A stretch of DNA of 64,000 nt from G963676655 sp963676655 (GTDB taxonomy: Bacteria; Verrucomicrobiota; Lentisphaeria; Victivallales; Victivallaceae), in assembly GCA_963676655.2 (NCBI GenBank), contig CAXXKX010000003.1, positions 5,146,001-5,210,000 of the forward strand, read 5' to 3'. The stretch's first letter is position 1; each line of letters begins with the position of its first letter. The position numbers and the translations under genes were made by a program. This document shows positions 16,170 to 25,122 of this stretch, piece by piece. Under the pieces are notes generated by a model, which saw nothing but the letters and a program-made list of their open reading frames with translations, did no database searches and was not told where the DNA came from.

Positions 16170-17405
16170 TTGGAATTAACTTTGAGTTTGGACAAATGTA
16201 TAGTCATAACAGTCGACAATGAACAGACTGTCTGTATTTTGAAAGCTTCGTTTAGTAAAAAAGGTCTGACTGTGACCAGTTTTACGAAAGAAAGCGCTGA
16301 AGATGACCTGTCTCTTGTCTTTAACCGGCTGAAAAAAATGGTTAGGAATTCCGGCTCTTCACTGGTAATTTTTGCCGCGGCAATCAGGAACAGTGTAACT
16401 TTTGATCTGCAAATGCCGATGCTGCCGGTGAAAGATCTCAATAATGCGGTCAAAATGGAATTACCCCGGTTTATACCTTTTTCGAATGACCAGGTTGAAT
16501 TCAGTTCCCGTTTTGTTGCTGTCGAAGGTAAGCAGCAAGTTTTGAGAGTGACCGCATGGCCTGCCGGCGCCCGGCAAAAGTATGAGGATTTACTGGCGGC
16601 CAATAATATAAATATCGATGTCTGGCTTGATCCGTTTCAGGCCCCGGATCCGGCTTTTTCCGAAGAACTGATTTATTTACCGACGTTTGACCCGGATTTT
16701 GCTTTGTCGGTACCGGATGATAAAAAAATGCGTCACTTCGTTCCGTTTGACCCGGAGCGCAATGACGCTTTCGTTACGCTGCTGCAAGGGGTGGTGAAAG
16801 GGACTGAGGGAATGGGACGTGAATTTGGTCCTGCTCTGCTGCTGGCACATTACGCTTTTCACGGCACGTATAAACGTGACGCCAAAATTCTTGCCTTGCC
16901 GCCGAAAAAACTGCGGATAAAACGTTATTTTGCAGTTAAGGCTTTGATTATATTGCTGCTGGCTGTAAATATAATTTCCGGTGTTTTACTGATAATACGT
17001 AAGGATTATGAGCGTTATCAGCAATATAAAAGCTACCGTGGTAAAGTTGCGGCGCTGGAGCGCAAAATTAAAATTACAAAAAAAGAGTTGAAAAAACTGA
17101 AGCAGGAATCCAAGAATGTCACAAAGATGGTTGATGACGCTTCACGAGAGCTGCCGTTATGTGACCTGCTGCACGATATTGCTAAAGTAACCTCGGCGGA
17201 AACGCAGTTGGACCGGTTCAGTCTGAGCAATGGAACTTTGAATATTTCTTTCCGCGGCGGCCCGGAAGTTGAAACCCTGCAAACTTCGATTGAAGCTATC
17301 AAATATATTAAAGTGGACCAGGCGCAGAGAAGAAACTGGCGTAATATCCGCCATATGTTGACGATGCGGATAAAACGTGCGGATAAAAACGTGAAGAGCA
17401 AATAA
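16170..17405 (+). CDS. gspL: Type II secretion GspL-like protein (PilM/PilN-like fusion)
   Basis: About 411 residues, first gene of the secretion operon. The N-terminal half is an actin-like cytoplasmic domain with LDKCIVITVDNEQTV and the PMLPVKDLNNAVKMELPRFIPF segment characteristic of PilM/GspL. One transmembrane helix lies near residues 252-272 (VKALIILLLAVNIISGVLLI). A coiled coil (ALERKIKITKKELKKLKQE) and a ferredoxin-like periplasmic domain resembling PilN or the GspL C-terminus follow. GspL anchors the GspE ATPase to the inner membrane. No ATG is available: TTG at 16170 or TTG at 16182 (which has GGAA seven bases upstream) must serve as start. The next gene begins eleven bases after the stop. 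Confidence 0.8.
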   Translation: MELTLSLDKCIVITVDNEQTVCILKASFSKKGLTVTSFTKESAEDDLSLVFNRLKKMVRNSGSSLVIFAAAIRNSVTFDLQMPMLPVKDLNNAVKMELPRFIPFSNDQVEFSSRFVAVEGKQQVLRVTAWPAGARQKYEDLLAANNINIDVWLDPFQAPDPAFSEELIYLPTFDPDFALSVPDDKKMRHFVPFDPERNDAFVTLLQGVVKGTEGMGREFGPALLLAHYAFHGTYKRDAKILALPPKKLRIKRYFAVKALIILLLAVNIISGVLLIIRKDYERYQQYKSYRGKVAALERKIKITKKELKKLKQESKNVTKMVDDASRELPLCDLLHDIAKVTSAETQLDRFSLSNGTLNISFRGGPEVETLQTSIEAIKYIKVDQAQRRNWRNIRHMLTMRIKRADKNVKSK

Positions 17406-17415
17406 AGGAAGTTTG

Positions 17416-18360
17416 ATGAAACTGGATCAATTGCAAAAAAATAAGAAACTTCTTATTATTGTTTTATCCGTTGTGGCGGTTTTGGCGATAGTGCTGAATT
17501 TGCAGACCTTCGGGATCACCTGGGTGAGTCGTAATGATGTGATAGTCCAGAAGACTGAGGCCGACAAGTTGACTCAGAAACTTAAAGAAGTTCAGGCGGA
17601 TTATAAATACGAAGAAGATAAGGTTTGGAATCTTAATGCATTGCTGAGAAATTTCTGGCAGCCTAAATTTGACGGAGACGGAATGGAGACGTTTAAGCCG
17701 CTGGTTGAGAAAATAGCCAAAGAGTCAAATATAAAATTTTCTTATATTGGTAATGTTCGCCGTAGCGGCAATTCCGGTTTAATTTCATATTCCGTCCCGA
17801 TCTCCGGTTCCGCACCGTTTTCGGTTTTGCTGCCGTTTATGAAGAAAATTGATAAACACTGTCCCCATATTGGCTGGCAGACGCTTAATCTTGTATTGAA
17901 CCGCAGTAATGAAACTCAGATTGACTTCAGCGGCACGCTGAGAGTATTATGTCTTGAAAATCCAGAGGTGCTTGCTCTGCTTGAAAAAGTGACTAAGCCG
18001 CACAAGTCTTCTAAAGCCAAATCAAAATCATCAGCCAAGGCTGCCGCGTCGAAGAAAACTGTAAACGCGAAAAAGACAGATGCCAAGACAAAAAATGAAC
18101 CAGTGACAAAAACTGAAACCGGAGCGCAACCGGATAAAGGCAAGGTTCAAATAAAAGTTGAATCCGGTGTAAAGACTCAGAAATCCGGGAGCTCCGTAGC
18201 GGCGGCTGCTAAACAGGAGAAAAAATCATCTCAGATTGAAGATGATATGCCGGAACCTGGTGATATGCCGGAACCTGGTGACATGCCGGAACCACCGCCT
18301 GATGCTCCGGAGCCGCCTGATATGCCTGCACCCATGGATAATGGAGGAGCTGAAAAATGA
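17416..18360 (+). CDS. gspM: Type II secretion GspM/PilO-like protein with a Lys/Ala/Pro-rich tail
   Basis: The ATG at 17416 has AAAGGAAG upstream; the TTG just before it is not needed. The 314-residue protein has a short cytoplasmic N-terminus, one membrane helix (about residues 12-33, LLIIVLSVVAVLAIVL) and a coiled coil. A periplasmic domain to about residue 190 fits GspM/PilO by position and layout. The last 120 residues are unusual: a Lys/Ala/Ser-rich stretch and then an acidic Pro-rich end built on repeated MPEPGD. I assign GspM by operon position and topology rather than by clear motifs. Its stop overlaps the next start by four bases. Confidence 0.7.
   Translation: MKLDQLQKNKKLLIIVLSVVAVLAIVLNLQTFGITWVSRNDVIVQKTEADKLTQKLKEVQADYKYEEDKVWNLNALLRNFWQPKFDGDGMETFKPLVEKIAKESNIKFSYIGNVRRSGNSGLISYSVPISGSAPFSVLLPFMKKIDKHCPHIGWQTLNLVLNRSNETQIDFSGTLRVLCLENPEVLALLEKVTKPHKSSKAKSKSSAKAAASKKTVNAKKTDAKTKNEPVTKTETGAQPDKGKVQIKVESGVKTQKSGSSVAAAAKQEKKSSQIEDDMPEPGDMPEPGDMPEPPPDAPEPPDMPAPMDNGGAEK
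18244..18293 (+). repeat. Tandem 18-bp repeat coding for MPEPGD
   Basis: GATATGCCGGAACCTGGT occurs at 18244-18261 and 18262-18279, and a third copy with one change starts at 18280 and breaks off after 14 bases. The repeat is in frame and gives an acidic proline-rich tail to the GspM-like protein. Such repeats can change in copy number by slippage. Confidence 0.85.
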
Positions 18361-19355
18361 TGAAGTTGGTTTTATATCTGGCAATTTGCGGATTGGGACT
18401 GGGCGCGTTTGCTCTGGTAAAAATGAATGTCGATTTCAAACCGGAAGAGTTTGAAATGCCCAAAAAAGATCAGAAAAAGGTTGTTAAGGAGCCGGCCAAG
18501 TATACTAATTCTTATATTGGCAATGTTTACACTGAAGATAACGCGATTATAAAAAACAATATTTTCAGACGTGAGCGCGGGACTGAATCCGAGACCCAGA
18601 CAAACAAGGATGTAAAATTAGTCGGACTGTGTTCCATGGCCGGGGTAAAAGGCGCGATCATCCAGGAAAAGGTCAAAGAAAAAATTACATTACGTGAAGC
18701 CGATCGCAGAAGGGAAGATCGTCGTGCCATGTTCATGCGCATGATGATGATGCGCGGAGGCCCTCAGAGTTTCAATCGCAGCAGTCGTACCAGCAGTCGT
18801 GGTAATAGTCGTACCAGCAGTCGCGGCAGCAGTTCTTATAATCGTAATACCAGCCGTACCAGCAGTAATCGCAGTTCCAGAAGGTTTGATCCCAGCCGCT
18901 ATTTTGACCAGCGCGGTCAGGAAAAAGAAAAGACCGTCAACAAACTTAATGAAAAACGATTTTTTGTGGTTGGCGATACTTTGCAAAATGGATTTACCTT
19001 AACTGATATTGATTTTGATAAGGCGACGGTTACAATTGTCAAAGGCAACGAGCGCTTTGTACTGGGGCTTGAGGCGGGAGACCAGATCAAGTCGACAGAA
19101 CAGAAAACTAAAATCATAATGACTACGAAAAGCACGAAAAATACTGGTGGCGGCAATAATAACCGCAATAACCGCAATAATCGTAACAACGCTAACGGGG
19201 CTCCTGGCGGCGGAGGTGGCGGAGGTGGCGGAGGCGCCAACAGGTCTCAGGGCAATAATCAGGCGCGTAACTCAAATAATAGAAGTACGACTACCAGTCG
19301 CAGTACCGGCAGTTCCAGTTCTGGACGCAGTAGTACCGGCAGCAGAAGCAGATAA
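18357..19355 (+). CDS. gspC: Type II secretion GspC-like protein with long low-complexity linkers
   Basis: A 332-residue protein starting in the ATGATGA overlap, with GGAGGAG seven bases upstream. One N-terminal membrane helix (residues 3-22) is followed by a Lys-rich linker. The segment NIFRRERG precedes a first small beta segment (VKLVGLCSMAGVKGAI). After an insertion of about 60 residues made of Arg, Ser, Asn and Gly, the HR-like strand set FFVVGDTLQNGFTLTDIDF plus ATVTIVKGNERFVLGLEAG follows, the part of GspC that contacts the secretin. The C-terminal 80 residues are Asn/Arg and Gly tracts, including ten consecutive Gly, then Ser/Thr/Arg. No PDZ or coiled-coil end is visible. Assignment rests on position, topology and the HR-like segment. 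Confidence 0.7.
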   Translation: MMKLVLYLAICGLGLGAFALVKMNVDFKPEEFEMPKKDQKKVVKEPAKYTNSYIGNVYTEDNAIIKNNIFRRERGTESETQTNKDVKLVGLCSMAGVKGAIIQEKVKEKITLREADRRREDRRAMFMRMMMMRGGPQSFNRSSRTSSRGNSRTSSRGSSSYNRNTSRTSSNRSSRRFDPSRYFDQRGQEKEKTVNKLNEKRFFVVGDTLQNGFTLTDIDFDKATVTIVKGNERFVLGLEAGDQIKSTEQKTKIIMTTKSTKNTGGGNNNRNNRNNRNNANGAPGGGGGGGGGGANRSQGNNQARNSNNRSTTTSRSTGSSSSGRSSTGSRSR

Positions 19356-19398
19356 CAATCAAAAGTTAATAATATAAATTTGGAGTCTATCAGGAACA

Positions 19399-21729
19399 AT
19401 GAAAGCACGAAAAAAAGTTTTGTTAAGGATGTCGGTTATTCCGGTTGTCGCGGTGATGATGCTGGTCGTTACCTCGTGTTCTACGACCGATGACGGTAAG
19501 AAAAAAACAAAAAAACCGGTGAAGGTGAAAAAAGAAGAGGATATTGAATCATTGTTCAACAAAGATTTCAAGGTCCGCCCTGACCGGGCAAAACCGCGAA
19601 CGATTGAGGATGAGACGGTCAAAGCCGACTCGCCGACATCGGTTGTCAAACCGGTCGATGTTTCAAAACTGGCCACGGACTCCCAGGGGAGAACTGAAGT
19701 ACAGCGTGACGTCAAACCTTTCTATGCCAAATATATTGAGAAAGGCAAAGAGACTGAGAGCGAAATTTCGGTCAGCTTCAATGATACCAGCATTGCCGAT
19801 GTTGTTCCGGCTTTTGCCAAAGCTCTTGGCTTCAACTATATCATCGATCCCGCCGTCAGGGGAACGGTGACGATGCAAATCAAGTCAAAAATGCGCAAAA
19901 AGGAGCTCTGGCAGGTTTTTGAACAGATGTTGTTGATGGTCGGAGCCTATTGCTCCCCGTCGGATGACTTGATTAGAATTCTGCCGTTTGCTAAATTGCC
20001 TCAGGAACGGCGCACTATTCATGTTGGAAAGCCCTCTAACAACGTGGAGATTGTCCAGTTTATGTTGAAGCACGTTGCTGCGGCCGATGTCCTGACCCAG
20101 TTAACGCCGTTTCTTTCCGAGGGCAGTACCGCGATTGAGCAGGCCAAAGTCAACGCGATTCTGGTGGTCGATGTCCCGGCCAATATTACCAAAATTCAGG
20201 AACTGCTGAAACTGATAGACCGCAGCAGTTACGCTAACTGGGCCCATGCGGTATTGCATTGTAAAAATGTCCCGGCGTCGCGTATTGCACAGGAGTTGAC
20301 TGAGGTATTGCCGGTTTTGGGCTTTCCGGTGACTACAGATATGACTAAAAAAGAAGCCGGCGCCATCCACATTGCGGCGCTTGACCGAATTCAGGTTCTG
20401 TTGCTTTCCGCCGCTACCGCCAAACCGCTTGATGAGGTGAAAAAATGGGTTTATACTCTGGACTGCCGTGAATCCAGTGACCAGGAAATGGTCTTTATTT
20501 ATGATGTCATCAATGCCAATGCCGCCGATCTGGCTAAAGCCGTGTCCGTAGTGTTCCCGGTGGAAGGTACGACCATTACCGCTCAGAATACGACCGAACC
20601 GGTAAAGACCGCGGATACCCGCGAACAGCAGATGAGAAACGCCAATACCCGCTCACAGCAGCGGGAAGCCGAAGAGGCTAAAAAATATAAGTCAACCGCG
20701 CCGGTCAGCATTTTCGATGTTCCGGTAAAACTCTTTGCCGACGCCGTTTCAAACCGGCTGATTGTCCGGACCACACCGCGTACTTACGCCATGGTCAAGG
20801 CCCTGTTGAGCCGACTGGATACGATGCCGGCTCAAGTGCTGCTCCAGGTGATGATCATCGAAGTCACCTTGAATGACGACTTCGAGTTCGGTGTGGAATT
20901 CAACTATACCACAGGCGGCAAGTCCACCGGGATGGAGGGTGGTACCAATTATCTGCCGCTGGTTCCACTGGACAACAATGATAAATATCCTCAGACCGGC
21001 GGTAAATTCGCTATCTTTAACCCGAGCAATCCGGATGAAAAATTCGGTTATGTTAAAGCTCTGTCGGAAAAAACCAACGTCAAGCTGGTTTCCAGTCCGC
21101 AGGTGCTGGTGAACAGCCACGCGCAAGCCAAGATCAGCGTCGGTGCGCAGGTTCCGGTTATTTCTTCTGAAACGACTGACACTAACTCAAGTACGACAGA
21201 AAGCACCACATTGCTGCGTTCGGTCGAATACAAAAATACCGGGACAATTTTGACCGTGACTCCACATGTGACCCGTGGCGGAATGATCACGTTTAATATG
21301 AAGCAGGAAATATCCGAGGCGATCACCAACGAATCTTCGACCATTGATTCGCCGGAAATCCGGGAGCGCGTTCTTGAAACAGCAATGACCATGCGGACCG
21401 GCCGGACCTTGATCATTGGCGGTCTGATCAAAGAATCGACGACCGAAAAACTCAGTACTCTGCCGTTTATCGACAGCATTCCGTTCTTGAAAAACCTGAT
21501 GGGTAACACCTCCCATGCCAAGGTCAGAACCGAACTGCTGCTGCTGATCACTGCTAACATCGTGACCGAAAAAAGCCAGTTGGAAGAGTTGATCGCCCGT
21601 TACAAACAGTCCGTTGAGCTGATTCGCGATTTCCAGAAAAAACAAAACATGACCGAGGATCAGTATCTTGAATATAAGAAGAAACAGGAACATGGTCCGT
21701 TGAGAAAAGTTTATGACGCATTCAAATAA
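19399..21729 (+). CDS. gspD: Type II secretion secretin GspD, predicted lipoprotein
   Basis: A 776-residue outer-membrane secretin. The N-terminus has a hydrophobic stretch and the lipobox VTSC with Cys27, so the subunit is probably lipidated. An N0-like domain (residues about 117-196, FNDTSIADVVPAFAKALGF) is followed by N1-N3 repeats. A linker with many Gln/Arg/Glu residues lies near 400-430. The secretin core contains VKLVSSPQVLVNSHAQAKI, VGAQVPV, and the closing GRTLIIGGLIKESTTEK and ELLLLITANIV segments. It forms the exit channel for folded proteins. Lipidation could allow self-targeting; no pilotin gene is seen nearby. The ATPase gene starts inside its last 17 bases. Confidence 0.95.
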   Translation: MKARKKVLLRMSVIPVVAVMMLVVTSCSTTDDGKKKTKKPVKVKKEEDIESLFNKDFKVRPDRAKPRTIEDETVKADSPTSVVKPVDVSKLATDSQGRTEVQRDVKPFYAKYIEKGKETESEISVSFNDTSIADVVPAFAKALGFNYIIDPAVRGTVTMQIKSKMRKKELWQVFEQMLLMVGAYCSPSDDLIRILPFAKLPQERRTIHVGKPSNNVEIVQFMLKHVAAADVLTQLTPFLSEGSTAIEQAKVNAILVVDVPANITKIQELLKLIDRSSYANWAHAVLHCKNVPASRIAQELTEVLPVLGFPVTTDMTKKEAGAIHIAALDRIQVLLLSAATAKPLDEVKKWVYTLDCRESSDQEMVFIYDVINANAADLAKAVSVVFPVEGTTITAQNTTEPVKTADTREQQMRNANTRSQQREAEEAKKYKSTAPVSIFDVPVKLFADAVSNRLIVRTTPRTYAMVKALLSRLDTMPAQVLLQVMIIEVTLNDDFEFGVEFNYTTGGKSTGMEGGTNYLPLVPLDNNDKYPQTGGKFAIFNPSNPDEKFGYVKALSEKTNVKLVSSPQVLVNSHAQAKISVGAQVPVISSETTDTNSSTTESTTLLRSVEYKNTGTILTVTPHVTRGGMITFNMKQEISEAITNESSTIDSPEIRERVLETAMTMRTGRTLIIGGLIKESTTEKLSTLPFIDSIPFLKNLMGNTSHAKVRTELLLLITANIVTEKSQLEELIARYKQSVELIRDFQKKQNMTEDQYLEYKKKQEHGPLRKVYDAFK

Positions 21730-23323
21730 TATAAAAGAGTTGTTAAGCGATAGTCTGGAGCCAATCCGTCCCGGTTACCGGGAAATGGTTATGCAGAGTG
21801 ACGACCCGGCGGAGATAGACCAGAGTTTGTGTAAAGACGGACTCATAACAGAGATTGAATTGCTGGAGATATATGCCCGGGCATTGACGATTCCGTTTCT
21901 TGATGAAATCGAGGAAGAGTCGTTTTCCACCGATACGGCATTGATGTTCATCAATCCGGATTACCTTGAAGAGCATTGCTGCTTTATTTATGAACCGGCG
22001 CAGGATATTTATGAACTGCTGGTTTCGCATCCTTATTACCTTGCTCAGCATAAATACTTTTTTAAGCGTTTTCACAATATCGATGTCAATTTTAAATTTG
22101 CCCGGCGCAATTTCATTGAACGGGCGGTAACCTCGGTTTATCGTTCCGAAGCTGAAAATGAGTTGGATTTGATCAATAATGCTGATGAGGAAGCACTCCG
22201 CGCCATGGCCGATGAGACTATGATTGTCCGCCTGGTCAATGAGATGTTTGCCCGCGCCATTGAATCGAACGCCAGTGATATTCATATCGAACCGGAGGAA
22301 ACCAGAATGATTATCCGGTTCCGAATCGATGGGGTGCTGCAGGAATATTTAAGTGTTCCCTACAGTCAGTTTCCGGCGGTGGCGTCAAGGGTAAAGCTGA
22401 TTGGCGGCCTGAATATTGCCGAGAGTCGGCTGCCGCAGGACGGCCGGACTTCGGTTAAGATCGGTGCGAGGGATATCGATATCCGTATCAGTACGATTCC
22501 CGCCATGAACGGCGAGAGTATTGTTTTACGTATTTTGCGTAAGGACGCTGTCGTTTTTGACCTAAAAAATATCGGGATGAACGAAACTCTGCTCAAGCGT
22601 TTCAATCGGCTTATTTCGATTCCTCACGGTATTATTCTGGTTGTGGGACCAACCGGTAGCGGTAAGACCACTACTTTGTACAGTGTAATCAACCAGCTCA
22701 AGGACGGTAAAAAGAAGATTATTACGATCGAGGACCCGGTTGAATATAAGTTTCCCGGGTTGTCCCAGGTTCAGGTGAACGCCAAGATTGGGTTGACTTT
22801 CGCTAACGGATTGCGTTCTATCGTGCGTCAGGACCCGGATATTATTCTGGTTGGGGAAATCCGTGACCGGGAAACCGCCGATATCGCGATCAATGCAGCC
22901 CTCACCGGGCACTTGGTTTTAAGTACGTTGCATACCAATGACGCGCCGGGTGCGATCAGCCGTCTGCTGGATATGGGGGTTGAAGGCTTCCTGGTTTCAT
23001 CCGCGTTGTTCGGGGTTATGTCGCAGCGGCTGGTCAGAGTGGTCTGTAAAGAGTGTGACGGTTCCGGGATAAATTACAATTTTACCGGGAACCGCTGCCG
23101 GGCTTGTTCCGGAACAGGCTTCCGGGGACGGACCGGCATCTATGAACTCCTGACCGTTAACGACGATATGCGGCGTGCGATCACCAAGAACGCGTCGAGC
23201 AGCGATATTGCCAAACTGGCCTGCGAGAACGGAATGATTCCGTTGCAGGAAGATGGTATGGCCAAGGTGGCGGCCGGCATTACGACCGAATATGAAGTGA
23301 CCCGGGCCGCCAGCGAATTGTAA
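21713..23323 (+). CDS. gspE: Type II secretion ATPase GspE
   Basis: A 536-residue cytoplasmic ATPase. The N-terminal GspE/MshEN domain is followed by the hexameric ATPase core: DIHIEPEETRMIIRFRIDG near residue 190, the Walker A motif GPTGSGKTTT at about 311, the Asp box around IEDPVEY, the Walker B region DPDIILVGEIRDRET, and the His box HLVLSTLHTNDA. The tetra-cysteine zinc motif, two CxxC pairs at about residues 445-465, is intact, as in GspE and PilB proteins. The start ATG at 21713 lies inside the end of gspD, implying coupled translation. It powers pseudopilus assembly together with GspF and GspL. Confidence 0.97.
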   Translation: MTHSNNIKELLSDSLEPIRPGYREMVMQSDDPAEIDQSLCKDGLITEIELLEIYARALTIPFLDEIEEESFSTDTALMFINPDYLEEHCCFIYEPAQDIYELLVSHPYYLAQHKYFFKRFHNIDVNFKFARRNFIERAVTSVYRSEAENELDLINNADEEALRAMADETMIVRLVNEMFARAIESNASDIHIEPEETRMIIRFRIDGVLQEYLSVPYSQFPAVASRVKLIGGLNIAESRLPQDGRTSVKIGARDIDIRISTIPAMNGESIVLRILRKDAVVFDLKNIGMNETLLKRFNRLISIPHGIILVVGPTGSGKTTTLYSVINQLKDGKKKIITIEDPVEYKFPGLSQVQVNAKIGLTFANGLRSIVRQDPDIILVGEIRDRETADIAINAALTGHLVLSTLHTNDAPGAISRLLDMGVEGFLVSSALFGVMSQRLVRVVCKECDGSGINYNFTGNRCRACSGTGFRGRTGIYELLTVNDDMRRAITKNASSSDIAKLACENGMIPLQEDGMAKVAAGITTEYEVTRAASEL

Positions 23324-23343
23324 AAAAGTAAACAGGTTGAACT

Positions 23344-24543
23344 ATGCCGTTATACAAATTCAAAGCAGCCGACAGCAGTGGTAAAGTATCGGTTCTAATC
23401 ATCGAGGGTGATTCGGATTCCGACGCCCTGTCACGGCTTCGTCGCCGGAATATGACCCCGGTTGCTTCCTATGGCGTGGTTACCGGTGATGCCGCGGCTA
23501 AATTTTCCCTGTTCAAGCGGGACTCATTCAATGTCAACGAATTCACCGACCGTCTGGTGCCGCTGCTCAGCGCGCATATTCCGTTGGAACGTGCGCTCGG
23601 GATCATTGCGAACGGGATGGAAGGCAGCAGTTCGGCAGATGTCGTTAATTCGCTCAGACGTGGGTTGCATGAAGGTAAAAGATTTTCTGAACTGGTCCGG
23701 GACAACGGCTCCCGTTTTCCGCGGCTTTACGCCAACCTGGTTCAAACCGGAGAGGAAACCGGCAATCTGGCCGCCGTTATGGTGGAACTGCGGAATTTTC
23801 TGATCGCCAGTAAAGAGCTTAAAGATTTTATTATTACCAGCAGTATCTACCCCGTGATTATCCTGTCAGTCACATCCGGGGTGGTTCTGCTGGTTTTTAC
23901 TTTTTTTATTCCGCATTTCGCCAATATCTTTGAGGACATGGGACGGGAATTGCCGCTGCTGACCCGGATTCTGCTAGGAATCAGTCAAATCTTTACTGGA
24001 CTGTGGTGGTTGTGGCTGCTCCTGATTGCCGGGGTGCTCAGTCTTTGGTCAAAACGCAAACAGGACGGGCCGATCCGGGACCGGTGGGAAAAGTTTTTGT
24101 TGCGGCTGCCGTTGTTCGGACGTCTGATCTGCGAAACCGAAATGAGCCGGTTTATCCGGACTTTATCTATTTTGATTTCAAATCATGTCCATCTGCTCAA
24201 CACCATGCAGATTGCCAACCGGGTGATTTCAAATAAATATATTGCGGAAAGCTTTGATGGCGTGGCGAATGACCTCAAAGGCGGGAAAAGGCTGTCGGCG
24301 GCGCTGTCAAAAAATCCTTATATTCCGCGTCTGGCGATCCAGATGCTGATGATTGGCGAGGAATCCGGAAATCAGGGTGAGATGCTTAACCACGTGGCGG
24401 ATGAACTTGAGAATGGCTTGAGGTTGAGAATCAAACGGTTGCTGGCTTTTTTTGAGCCGGCGATGATCCTGATTATGGCACTGGTTATTTTTATCGTAGT
24501 GCTGGCAATTTTCCTGCCGATAATGGAAATGAACAATATATGA
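23344..24543 (+). CDS. gspF: Type II secretion inner-membrane platform protein GspF
   Basis: A 399-residue protein with the GspF opening MPLYKFKAADSSGK and two homologous cytoplasmic halves. The paired signatures LVQTGEETGNLAAVMVEL (near residue 132) and MIGEESGNQGEMLNHVADE (near 337) are both present, with membrane helices near 165-195, 215-235 and 370-395. GspF is the assembly platform moved by the GspE motor. The start follows the gspE stop by about 20 bases. Confidence 0.95.
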   Translation: MPLYKFKAADSSGKVSVLIIEGDSDSDALSRLRRRNMTPVASYGVVTGDAAAKFSLFKRDSFNVNEFTDRLVPLLSAHIPLERALGIIANGMEGSSSADVVNSLRRGLHEGKRFSELVRDNGSRFPRLYANLVQTGEETGNLAAVMVELRNFLIASKELKDFIITSSIYPVIILSVTSGVVLLVFTFFIPHFANIFEDMGRELPLLTRILLGISQIFTGLWWLWLLLIAGVLSLWSKRKQDGPIRDRWEKFLLRLPLFGRLICETEMSRFIRTLSILISNHVHLLNTMQIANRVISNKYIAESFDGVANDLKGGKRLSAALSKNPYIPRLAIQMLMIGEESGNQGEMLNHVADELENGLRLRIKRLLAFFEPAMILIMALVIFIVVLAIFLPIMEMNNI

Positions 24544-24659
24544 TGTATAATAGTCTAAGTTGAAAGTTTTGAAGCCGGGGAATATGCCCTTATAACGGAC
24601 AACTTGCGAGAAAAAATTTATTACGAGTCAAAAAAATCAATAATGAAAGGGAAAATATC

Positions 24660-25103
24660 ATGAACAGAAAAAACAATGAAAAGATTCTGGTAAGGTCGTT
24701 CACTTTGATGGAAATGGTGGTTGTGATCGTGATTATCACATTGCTGGCGTCTATCGCCACTCCCATCTACTACAATTACGTTAAGAAAGCGAATATCAGT
24801 ACCGCGAAAGCCCAGATTAAGGTGCTGGAACAGGCGATATTCGATTTCCGGCTCGACGTCGGCAAATTGCCGGACGACAGCGACGGTTTGCAGTCCCTCA
24901 TTACCAATGTCAATGACAACGAAAAGTGGAAAGGCCCGTATCTGCGCGGCAACAAGGTTCCGAAAGATCCGTGGGGCAATGATTATGTCTACACCTGTCC
25001 TGGTGAAAATGGTGATTTCGATATCATCAGTTACGGTGCGGATGGCCAGGCCGGTGGTGAAGGTGATAACGCCGACATCAAAAACAACGCAGATGCCGAA
25101 TAA
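24660..25103 (+). CDS. gspG: Type II secretion major pseudopilin GspG
   Basis: A 147-residue pseudopilin. A 13-residue charged leader ends before FTLMEMVVVIVIITLLASIATP, the cleavage and polymerisation region; mature Glu5 is conserved. The C-terminal half shows the GspG pattern GKLPDDSDGLQSLI, KGPYLRGNKVPKDPWGNDY and SYGADGQAGGEGDNADI, which includes the calcium-site loop of the family. The residue before the cleavage site is Ser instead of the usual Gly. AAAGGGAAAATATC before the ATG is a good ribosome site. The 116-base gap after gspF may hold a separate promoter for the abundant pilin, though none stands out. Confidence 0.96.
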   Translation: MNRKNNEKILVRSFTLMEMVVVIVIITLLASIATPIYYNYVKKANISTAKAQIKVLEQAIFDFRLDVGKLPDDSDGLQSLITNVNDNEKWKGPYLRGNKVPKDPWGNDYVYTCPGENGDFDIISYGADGQAGGEGDNADIKNNADAE

Positions 25104-25122
25104 GGTTTGATATCCGGGTATT

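Noticed and set aside
18770..19340. Repeated short units that look array-like, considered as CRISPR or satellite
   Set aside because: Units are irregular AGY/CGT and AAY codon runs in frame in the GspC-like gene, without spacers of constant size.
21743..22285. - strand frame of 180 codons opposite gspE
   Set aside because: gspE is unambiguous on the + strand with Walker motifs; the antisense frame has no support.
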